A stretch of 64,000 bases of DNA, from NCBI GenBank assembly GCA_951213105.1, contig OX578145.1, forward strand, positions 8,895,691 through 8,959,690. The letters run 5' to 3'. How positions within the stretch are numbered: position 1 is the first letter of the stretch; every line of letters begins with the position of its first letter. This document shows positions 54,513 to 64,000 of the stretch, one piece after another. The position numbers and the translations under genes were made by a program. Below the pieces are notes generated by a model that saw nothing but the letters and a program-made list of their open reading frames with translations, did not search any database and was not told the origin of the DNA. This stretch comes from Amaurobius ferox. Its lineage: Eukaryota > Arthropoda > Arachnida > Araneae > Amaurobiidae.

Positions 54513-55413
54513 ACTTTCCTTATATACATAATGTATAAGGAAAGTATTGTGACGGGGTCGAAAATTCGAATTCGAGTTTTCGACGGGAGAGTACGTTTCA
54601 AGTATCCCTGATCACGAATCAAACATTTTTGAAGTGATGTATGTGTATGTGTATGTGTGTGTGTGTGTGTCAGTGGGTCTCTGGAGACGATAACTGACGA
54701 ACGAATGGACCGATTCGAACCAAATTTGGTACAAAAATTACAATCTGTAAACACTGGAAGCCTATTGTTTTTATACGCAATCGAATGTTCAGAACCCCCC
54801 TAAATTTTCGAATGAAATTTTGAAAAAATCGTCAAAAAATCAAAACCAATATTAAAGTTACGCAAATAGACATTTCTTATGTAATTTTTCATTAGAAAAC
54901 CATTGACATAAATTTTAGAACGCTAACATGAACAGTTCTCGAGATATTGCACATTTTTCAAAAAAATTATCAAAAAGTCATATAAAATAGAAAAAAAAAA
55001 TTTCCTATTGAGAAACATGTTCACTTTTCATATATAATATCATGCGATAAATTGGGTGACATCATTCTAGTGGATCTAGCTCGTTCCATTCATGAAAAAA
55101 GATACTTTGAGTAATACTTTTGTATTTGAACACCAATTTATCTGCTGTAAGAACAACTTATTTCTTCGTCCATAATGCTTGGCGAGATTTTGGCGACGAA
55201 TTTGGCGGAATGTCGCCAACTTGGCGACTTTTTGAAATGTTGCCAAATTAACGAAAATCTCGCCAAATGGATAAAAATGACGCTAAATCAATGAAAATGA
55301 CGACTAATTATCGAAAATTCAATATCTTGGAAAGGATATTAGTATCTACTAGAAGAAAAACCTATTTATTTTACTCTAAAAGTAGTAAATTCATTTCATT
55401 ATATAAGGAAAGT
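54513..55413 (-). mobile_element. ~0.9-kb interspersed element, minus orientation
   Basis: It begins with the palindrome ACTTTCCTTATATACATAAT/GTATAAGGAAAGT and ends ATTATATAAGGAAAGT. Together with 53496-54407 it forms a large inverted repeat with a ~105-bp spacer. Confidence 0.82.
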
Positions 55414-55538
55414 CATGTGTTGCCCACATCAGATTTTTATTAATTAATTTGAAAATAGAATGTAATACTCTTTCCAAACTGTTTTTCTGAAAAGCAAACA
55501 GCTTTACAAGAAGTTTTGGATCATTGAGTTCTCTAATT

Positions 55539-56460
55539 ACATTCCTTATATACTTAATGTATGAGGAAGGTATTGTGACGGGGTCGAAAATTCGAATTCG
55601 AGTTTTCGACGGGAGAGCACGTTTCAAGCATCCCTGATCACGAATCAAACATTTTTGAAGTGATGTCTGTGTGTGTGTGTGTGTGAAAGTATGTGTGTGT
55701 GTGTGTAAAAGTATGTATGTATGTGTGTGTGTCAGTGAGTCTGTGGAGACGATAACTGACGAACGAATGGACCGATTCGAACGAAATTTGGTACAAAAAT
55801 CACAATCCATAAACACTGGAAGCCTATTGTTTTTATACGCAATCGAATGTTCAGAACCCCCTAAATTTTCGAGTGAAATTTTGAAAAAATCATCAAAAAA
55901 TCAAACCCGCTAATAAAGTTACGCAAATAGACATTTCTTATGTAATTTTTCATTAGAAAACGATTGACATAAATTTTAGAACACTAACATGAACTGTTCT
56001 CGAGATATTGCACATTTTTCAAATAAATTATCAAAAAGTTATATATAAAAAAAAATTCCTATTGAAAAACATGTTCACTTTTCATATGTAATACCATGCG
56101 ATAAATTGGGTGACATCATTCTCGTGGATCTAGCTCGTTCCATTCATGAAAAAAGATACTTTGAATAATACTTTTGTATTTGAACACCAATAGTCATTTA
56201 TCTGCTGTAAGAATAACTTATTTCTCCGTCCATAATGCTTGGCGATATTTTGGCGAAATGTCGCCAACTTGGCGACATTTTAAATTGTTGCCAAATTAAC
56301 AAAAATCTCGCCAAATTGATAAAAATGACGCTAAATCAATGAATATGACGACTAATTGAAAAAAATTCAATGTCTTGGAAAAAATATAAGTATCTACTAT
56401 AAGAATAACATTTTTTTAAACTGTAAAAGTAGTAAATTCATTGTATTACATAAGGAAAGT
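55539..56460 (-). mobile_element. ~0.9-kb interspersed element, third local copy
   Basis: Same orientation and structure as 54513-55413, with an expanded (GT)n/GTAT tract at 55666-55735. Confidence 0.82.
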
Positions 56461-57635
56461 CATGTGTTGCCGTCATCAGATTTTTTTGAAAAGGTAAATG
56501 AGGGAGGGCAGGTGGCAAGTGTGTATATGCACTTTATTTTAAAGAGAAAGAATGGATGACAAACTGCTACAAGTGACATTTTACTCATTCTAAAAAAAAA
56601 AGCAAATAAAGTTTTTAAATGTCTATTCTTTCAGTATTAAGGTCTTCAAACTTTATAAATATGTTTAAAAAACGGAAGTTTTGAAGAGGGCGAATGTCTT
56701 AATAGCACTAAAATATGCTCAACTCTTCTTGCATATTGTCTCTTTTTTCTCATGATACACTCGCTTGTTCAATTACAAGCAGGCATTTTTTGAATAATTT
56801 TTAATATTATACAAAACAATTATTTTAAAAGTGCTTAATTACAAGCAGTTTTTAATTTATTTTTGTAGTAAATAAATTTTATATTTATATATTAAAAATA
56901 AACAAATAAATTTTATATATTAAATAATTTATTTTTATATATATATAACTAGTCATTTACTTTTTGTTTTTGTTATTTTTTAAGAAGATGGTAGAATGTT
57001 TCCCTTGAAGGTATTGGAAGAAATGCAATATAAATATTTAACGTATTTTTTAATTATAATCAGTTTTTATGTTTTTTTAGAATATTATATTTTATAATTT
57101 ACTTTTTATATATATTATAAACAGTAAATTATCCATGATTCTGATAAGGTTTAACAATTTTTAATTATCTCTCATGCCTTTTGTATGCTCATTTATCCCT
57201 TTTGTGCAATGCTTTAAAATTGGAACTTTGAAGATAAAAAGACATTATTAAAGATGAAATAGAATTTTTTTATGAGTTTTTAAAAACAAGTGTATTTAAG
57301 GAAAATAGTCAATTGTAGCTGCTAACTGCAGTATACAGATAGAAGAAATTTTTGTGCATAGGATTTTCTATACATTTCTAGATTTATACCTTTTTATATA
57401 ATATACGTTTGACTGTAGCTGTAATATAAGAATAAATATTTTAAAAAAATCACTGAGCATATTATTCCAACTGAAATGTAATATAGAGAATAATTTCAAA
57501 ATTTTCCGTTTCAAAATGTTCAGGAAAATCGTCTCTAGTGATATTAGACAGTTATGGTACAAAAGAACTATAACTAGCCATATATTGGAATAATTCCCAA
57601 TTGAGCAGTGTTATTCACATACACAAAAATCAATA
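56461..57635. other. No gene; very AT-rich
   Basis: Only A/T-rich sequence and chance frames. Confidence 0.4.
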
Positions 57636-57967
57636 TACAAGGTAGGATCAAAAAGTTCGGAGACTGTGCTGATATCTCCAACCCTGATTGGAAGAGACCT
57701 GCTGCAGCAGGTTGGTGCAATGTTTCTGTCGGCAATTTCCCCAGACGCTGGCAGAATTTGATATTCGCACGTTGTTCTTCAAACGTTATCTCCATTTTCG
57801 ACGAACGCAAACGACTACAGTTCACTGACACGCATTGTCTGGAAAAGCTTCTTCCTTTTCTTCTCGCGTCACATGTGCCTCTACGCCACGGTAACATAGT
57901 TCCCCTCTCTTCCAACTAGGGTTGGAGATATCAGCACAATTTCTGAAGTTTTTCATCCTACCTTGTA
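57636..57967 (-). mobile_element. Mariner deletion derivative, 328 bp, keeps the transposase N-terminus
   Basis: The element 57638-57965 lies between TA dinucleotides. Its ends CAAGGTAGGATCAAAAAGTT and CAAGGTAGGATGAAAAACTT are inverted repeats of about 60 bp. The minus frame includes MEITFEEQRANIKFCQRLGK, the start of a mariner transposase (first helix-turn-helix), which runs directly into the far terminal repeat. The catalytic domain has been deleted. Confidence 0.85.
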
Positions 57968-59350
57968 TTTCAGGTGGGCTTCTGTTTTGGACGGATATTT
58001 CTTGCTTCATCTCAAATGCACAGTAAAAAATCCGCCTATAGGAGACCTTTCTAAGGCAAAACCTTTCTAAGAAAACGTTGTCAAGTTTATGGCTGCCATT
58101 TTATATATCGGCTATTCCATGCTGACGAGGGTTAAACCAGTCCAGTCTATTTTAACGTTTCAGATAACTGCTGTGAACTTAAAATCTTTAGCTTTAGTGA
58201 GTTCTGTGACTATGAACTTGCCGTTTGAACACAATTTTGAAATTTTTGAAGTCTGTAAGGACCGACGTCTTAGGTCACAACAAACGTTCTCAAAATGGCT
58301 AAATAAAGAACATTTTCTTGTTACAAATGCAGCTGATTATTCCACAGATCCAGGTAGGGGACAATAAGAACCCGATGTCTAAGTTTCTGCGAGTATGATG
58401 AAATGATATCGATGTAGATTATTCTATCAGAGAGGGTACATTTCCGTCATCTATCGTTTTTATAAAATTAGGATTAAATTTTATATTGCAAGAGTTTGGA
58501 ATTATAAAACATGGTTCCAAATACATATTTGGAATGTCTATCTATTTGTAAAATGATTTTTTTAATCAAAGATCTTATAAGCATTAGCATGTAAATAGTT
58601 CTTTATTTCATATTCACTAAACCGGGATAGAGGGGGCGTTTCTAAAGTTAGGATAGCTCTCCCTTGAGGCTGTCCTATTGCGGATAATAGCAACCACGGA
58701 CCTGTTTCGTGCTTATGCAAATATCAGTTTAAAATAGCCGATGGTGGGCCTGAATGCTTCTTCCCTCCACTGTCTTCATAGAGGTCTTTAAAATGTTTGT
58801 ACAATAGCACGATTTCTTGTTACATCATCAGCTATTAGCTATTCCACACTGACGAACCCATAATAAACCGAAAGCAGATGTTGTTATCTGCAGTAGGAAC
58901 GTGATCTTATCAGTTCTTTATTTGTTCTAGAAATGTCGCACCGCATTCAAAGAACCGAGAAAGGATTCGAAAATAAATTATATTATGAGAAGTTTTCAAA
59001 ATGTTAAAAAATATATATAAACGTATCATTACGAAAGATGTAGTGAAGTAGCTCAATAAAAATGACTAAAAATAAATCTGAATTTTGTAGCTTTTGCCTT
59101 CCGCTCCTATTGAATTTTCCACAATTATTAACAAAAATATCTTTAGCTCATTACAAGGGAGCAAAATAATGGCTCATGCTCTTTGAGTTTTACTTCACTG
59201 TACTCTTACTCTCCGAAATTTCTTTCAAAAGTCGATTTGGCATCTGCTTTAACGAGCTATTTTTGTGAAGTAAAGTCATGAATGAGAAAATGGCAATAGG
59301 GAATTAAAATAGGCTATAGGGTATACATTTTGAATGAATGGTAAAAGTAA
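57968..59350. other. No gene recognised
   Basis: A 92-codon plus frame at 58089 has ordinary composition but no family resemblance that I can name. Confidence 0.35.
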
Positions 59351-59351
59351 A

Positions 59352-59872
59352 TGGTAAACCATGGAGTTAGAAAGAAGGAGATAAAACTTCTATGAATGAA
59401 ACGCTTGAAAATGCCATAATGCTTTAAGAATGATATCTAGGTGTCGCTCGTGTTAGTAAAGTAGCTGCTAGTGTTGGTTGACACATTAGAAAGGTGTAGT
59501 ATTTAGTATATGTAGTTTTGATTATTTTAAAATTAAGAGTTCTCTCATTATGAGTATAATTAACCAGTTCTTTTTTCATAGTTGTAGGGTAGAGTACAGA
59601 ATATAGGGCAATAAAAATAAATTACAAGGTAAAGTTATTTTGAATACTTAGGAATATTCTTTATTGTTTCACTTCAATTTGCATTGCGCTCATTATTTAT
59701 TTTTTACAAAATGGATAGTTTTAATAAATATTTTGGTCTTTCGCCATAGAAATGCATACAATGCATGGCTACTTATATTATCCCAGCGCCACCTGAATGA
59801 TTGTCTCAAACGATATGGGGTTTTTCTTAATAGGAAGTTTTAACTCCTTACTTTTATCTCCATGTGGTGAAC
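59352..59872 (-). mobile_element. 505-bp MITE, second copy (59360-59864)
   Basis: Collinear with 6792-7296 in the opposite orientation and the same length. Flanks TGGTAAAC (59352-59359) and TGGTGAAC (59865-59872) form an 8-bp duplication with one change. Confidence 0.85.
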
Positions 59873-60268
59873 ATATAAAAAATTATCAGTAGACGGTTTA
59901 CATGTACGTCACAAACGTTAGATATATTGCAATGTCATCCAATAGATATAATCCCAAGTTCAAGAGATAAGAACCTCCTTCCAAAATTTATGAAATCTTA
60001 AAGTGGTTTTTCGTCAAGCCATCGAAGCTGTACTTTCTGTTTTAGGGTACTCTGTTGAAGTTTCCTAACCCTGATTTGAAGAGGAGCTAGTTCCTCCAGC
60101 ACTTCCTAATTGTCTTTGACGGGTCTTTATACCGCAGCGTTGCAAGAGTTTGTAGTTCACAGTTTTGTTGCTCGACCCTGACAGCCCGACCTACCAGAAG
60201 GTGTAAGGTATCTGCTTGGACGACCGGGCTAGTGCCACTCAATTAAGACCGGAACCCAGTGAGGGCTG

Positions 60269-62306
60269 CATATGTTGGGTTATTTTTGGCTATTTAATAA
60301 TTTTAGGAAGTTTGTTTTTAATCTAAACGTGTTCAGGGGTCTTATTTATATAGTCATTCTCTTTTAGTTATTCATTTTCTAATCGTTTAGGTTTTTGATA
60401 TTCTTCTGTTCCAAATAGGTTTTATTCTATAGTTATTGTGTTCAAAATGGCGAAAGTTCGTTCGTTTTAGATTTCAGCAATTTAAATTTATTTAAATTGG
60501 CTAATTTGGGATTCCATTTATTACCCTTTTTATTCCCTTGAATTTGATTCCAAATTTATTGTTCTCTGTTAAAAATTAGCTGATTTATCGCGATTTTTCA
60601 GTTTTATTCTATTTTCAGCATTTTAAATATTTCAGAATCTTTCATATTTAAATTATTGCCGAACTCGAATATTCCAAATTGTGTTACTTCATTTCTTTTA
60701 ATTTTCGTCTGCTTTTAAAATTCCAGTTCTCTTCTTTAAAATTTCGAGTTTTTAATTGGTTGACCGTAATATTAAAATCGTCTGTCATTGATTATTTTAT
60801 CATTCATTGATAATTTTGTTTACAGTCTGTGGCAGCGATGTTTCGCAGTATATAAGTAAAATCGCGCTCTTTTTCACACTCTCTTTTCTTGATTAGAATT
60901 GGAAATGCAGTCCTATTTACGTGTCGTTCTAGCGCTTCGGCGCTAGCCGAACCGAAGTTCGAATTCGGCTTGTAAAGTTTCATTATCCCCGGCTGTGATG
61001 TGTGCTTTTCCAAGATGCAAATTGTTTTGTTTAGTATATAATCAATCAGCAGTCTTTTGCCGCAGTGCTGTCTGATGTTGTTTCTGTCTGGAAGCTGTGA
61101 GAGCCGGGCGTTTGTCGCGTCTGGACACACGGAATGAAGAGTTCTTGCTAATTAGTTTCCTATCATCTAAATATTGATCCAAGATGTTCCGCGATTTATG
61201 TGATGTCGGACGAGGAAGTTTTGCCGGTAATTTGTTTACTCCAGGTTGTGCAGGTCTTTACACGAGGAATGGAATCTACATTTCCGTGCCCAATAGACGA
61301 CCCTATGTTTTGGTTTCGTTCTGATGTCAGTAGTCTGGTGCAGCAGTTTGGAGAAATGATTTGATTTCGGTATTATTGGACGTCCGGCTGATTTGGAGAA
61401 TTCCCCTTGGAGTTGGACTTCGTGGAACGGTCGGTTTTCCGGATTTTCTACTGGACATAAATGTGACCCTGTGCCATGGATTCCCTCTTCAGGTGTTCTC
61501 TGGATCTGCTTCATGTTTGGTGACTCTTCTGATGATTCTTCCTCCCGCTGATCTTTGCAGCTTGTCTTGGAGCCTTGGTGATATTATTCTTTTTCCTTCA
61601 AATTCTAACTATTTTACTTTTGCATCATTTAAACATTAATTGAGTTGGCAATGAATAAGACTCCTGGACCTATATATTTTAGGTCTCGAGAACCTGAGGT
61701 TTTCTTTAAATTTAGTTGAAATTCCCTTTTGTCAAACTGATGTTCTTCGTATTCTAAATTCTAATTTGGCAAATAACTAATGTATAATTTTAACATTGTT
61801 AACTTTAAATTTAATATTCTAACGTTTTTACTACCACTTTACGATCGGCCATTCAATTTATTTATTTAAGATGTTTAATTTGATTTGCTTAGTTAATGAG
61901 ATGTAAACTTTAATAGATCTTAAAATAAATGAAGTTTAAATTTTAATAAACGTTAGATTTTTGAAAACTTAAAACTCTGTGTTCTTTCTTTTATTTTAAT
62001 GTAATTTTTATATTTTAGGAAAGTTCCATTTAATTTTATGTAGTTATATATTTGTAAACTTAGGAATAACTGGTCAAATGGTCCCCTTTCAGTTTATTTC
62101 TAGAATGTTTATAGGTTTTAGGAACTTTAGAACTTTTGCAAATTTTTAGGTATTTTACAAGTTTAGAATGCAGTATTCAGATATATTTTAGATGACTTTA
62201 CAGATTTCAGAATCTTTACAAGTTTAGGAATATTTTGGAATGTTTTAGAATGAATTAATATATTTTAAAATATCAAAATGCCTTCTCAAAATCTTCCGGA
62301 CACATA
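60269..62306 (+). mobile_element. Solo LTR, 2030 bp (60273-62302), 4-bp TSD
   Basis: It starts TGTTGGGTTA and ends CTTCCGGACA, with CATA at 60269-60272 and 62303-62306. It is collinear with the 1320-bp LTR at 22566-23885 (inverted) except for about 650-700 extra bp at roughly 60890-61570, just after a shared TATA box (GCAGTATATAAGTAAAATCG, 60845-60865). An AATAAA lies near 61947. The extra block holds chance frames (60804-61640). Confidence 0.88.
60845..60865 (+). promoter_or_regulatory. TATA-box promoter of the LTR family
   Basis: TATATAAGTAAAATCGCGCT is followed by CTTTTTCACACTCTC. The matching place in the other copy reads TATATAAAAAAACTCGAGCT. The element is conserved while the neighbouring sequence differs, as expected for the U3 promoter. 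Confidence 0.6.
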
Positions 62307-62489
62307 CACAGGGATCGTACCCTACTTCCCCTATCACTAACCTCTCGGAAGAACTTATAGGCCCACATATTTAACGTGTTCGTATTCCGCGTGAACACAG
62401 GAACAGTTTGGCAAAATCATAATCAAACATAGAATCAAACTCGAGTCGTCCGAGGGAAATTCCCGGGACAACCATTGGGCCGTCCTACC

Positions 62490-62900
62490 TCCCCCCAGGG
62501 GGCGGCGCCGCCAAAGATTGCGGTGTACGGATCTTAGGTCTGTACTTCTGGTCCTCCGTCTGCTGGGAGAAAATCAATCGGTTTGCCCTATTGACGATGA
62601 AGTAGCCGACGAACCATTGAGTTGGTAGGACCTCGACTCTTTTAGGTGGTCGAGCCCATGAACTGTGCCTATTCATGACCTGAGCCAGGGGCCGACCGGT
62701 GGCTGATGTCGAGCTTGGCGGACGTTCTCTCGGACCCTACCCGGTGAATGATTTCGCCAAGTCAGCGACCTGGCTGCGGCTCCGCTGGAATGGAGATTGA
62801 ACCCCGTGACTGATCGAATATGGGCGTAAACCTCAACGGTAGTCCGGCTAGTTGCTTTAATCTGTCCTACCCCTTAAGTATAAGTTTTGTAAATCACGGT
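62490..62900. other. GC-richer stretch of unknown nature
   Basis: It is clearly richer in G and C than the flanks (GGGGGCGGCGCCGCCAAAGA near 62499), with small frames only. It could be another retroposon or an exon of an unrecognised gene. 62900-64000 is AT-rich with no gene seen. Confidence 0.35.
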
Positions 62901-64000
62901 ATTTACAAACATGGTCAGATCGAAATTAATAGTACACATACTTGAGGCTAGTATGCATTCTGTCATCTGGTCGATCCTACTACGCACGTATTCTTAATAT
63001 CGATGTATCCTTATTGTGCACTTATCCTTACTGTCCACGTATCCTGATTGTTCACGTATCCTAATACTGAAAACCACTAAACTGGCATAATCAGTGAAAT
63101 GTGCACAGAATTTGCATTCTCATTTATATAGAAAATATTCTTATTTCTAAAAATATCTTATAGAATCTTTCAAATTGCTACTGACGTAACGTTAATTATA
63201 ACGTAGCGTGTTGTACGTAACGTAACATGTTTAAAATAAATCGAACATTGCAAAATGTCGATTGTTGTCTAACATCTTCGACTTTCACTGAAAATTGGAA
63301 TGATAGGCTCTCATCCTATTAAGTTGATTTTTGCTATATAAGTTGACTAACTGTACGTATGGGAAAGAAGTGAATGTTTAGTTGATTAGAAAAATAAAAC
63401 TGTAGATGTGGGACACGATGTCACTACACTTTTATTGGAAATTTATTTTTTCGATTTACATTTTTACATTTAGCATACATTTATAAGTTTATTTTATGTC
63501 CTCTTGCACTGCAATCGATATTAGAGAGGGAAATAAACATTTCGTTCGTTTCTCAGTTGTTTTACTAGAATGTTGCCTTACTAGAACTTCTGGGTACAGG
63601 TGGAGAATACTACTGTATGCATACATCTCCGACAATTGCTCGAATATACTTTAAATTTGAAATCTGTCTATGTAGTCCTGGTGCGCATTAAAAGGACAGA
63701 GCACCAAAAATATCAAATCCGAGATCTGTAAACATTGACTGATGAATGTTCTTTTGGTGAATTCTTCATATAAGGAGCTGTCCGCGTAATAGCGGCAGGG
63801 CCTGGTTGCCGAAAAGGCACGGTGAGCACATGCTTCCTTTCAGAAGGTTCAAAGGGGCCTCCACATTGCATCCACGGTTGAGGTTTTTTTTAAATGTAAG
63901 CTATTTTTCAAATAGTTAGATGCACTTTTTTTTATTGTAAGTTACTTGTCTAATAGTTAAGTTAAATAGTATCTTGCCCTTACAGGCAAACACAGAAATA

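Larger units (their letters stand above)
60163..62490 (-). mobile_element. tRNA-headed SINE split by a solo LTR
   Basis: The SINE tail and hairpin lie at 60163-60272 and its body and head at 62303-62490 (minus strand: tRNA-like head near 62430-62488 with GAGTTTGATTC; GCGGAATACGAACACGTTAA; CCGAGAGGTTAGTGATAGGG). The two parts join at the duplicated CATA, restoring the body order seen in the SINEs at 15429 and 31979. Confidence 0.88.

Noticed and set aside
54023..55816. Frames of 123-141 codons encoding HTHTHTH tracts in the ~0.9-kb elements
   Set aside because: They run through microsatellites, shift between copies, and occur in a repeat with no consistent frame.
60804..61640. Frames of 92-108 codons inside the 2-kb LTR
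   Set aside because: They lie in LTR sequence, lack retroelement domains, and the region is absent from the other LTR copy.

Overview
The window looks like AT-rich, repeat-loaded animal nuclear DNA, most likely from an arthropod and possibly a chelicerate such as a spider. The lineage guess rests on the arthropod-type phosphosite motif [10 protein letters not shown] in the one real gene, long introns, and the mix of mobile elements; the species cannot be read from the sequence. There are no operons. Most long open frames here are chance frames or decayed transposon fragments.

The one host gene I can prove is on the minus strand, between about 50.5 kb and 24.4 kb: a tyrosine hydroxylase (TH; ple in Drosophila), the rate-limiting enzyme of dopamine synthesis. 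Eleven coding exons can be joined in frame with exact splice sites and compatible phases. They give 491 residues: the PKA-type phosphosite, the regulatory domain, the catalytic domain with the HELLGH iron site and its distant Glu, and the C-terminal tetramerisation helix with a stop codon. Only the short N-terminal coding exon is missing; it lies upstream (>50.5 kb) or outside the window. One intron uses a GC-AG donor at the position homologous to the human PAH exon 10/11 junction.

Everything else is mobile or repetitive. From 1 to 7.3 kb there are short tandem repeats, a candidate secreted-protein first exon (6.39 kb) and a 505-bp MITE. From 8.8 to 13.9 kb lies a Gypsy-type LTR retroelement (186-bp LTRs) broken by a hAT element that itself carries a second hAT with a perfect 8-bp target duplication. 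From 14.1 to 15.3 kb is a reverse-transcriptase relic split by a 705-bp insertion. At 15.4 kb there is a 5S-rRNA-headed SINE with a 14-bp target duplication. From 16.8 to 21.35 kb runs a hierarchical ~150/300-bp repeat array. From 21.9 to 23.9 kb are tRNA-like repeats with a solo LTR inside them.

The TH introns hold SINEs, ~0.9-kb interspersed elements, mariner, Tigger, THAP and LINE fragments, and a GC-rich insert. Upstream of TH, 49.5-64 kb holds more SINEs, three ~0.9-kb elements (two head to head as a large inverted repeat), a mariner deletion derivative, a second copy of the 505-bp MITE, and a second copy of the solo LTR, this time splitting a SINE. The most unusual features are the 5S/tRNA SINEs, the solo-LTR pair nested in Pol III-type repeats, and a ~55-bp hairpin module shared by SINE tails and stand-alone repeats whose stems change in a compensating way.
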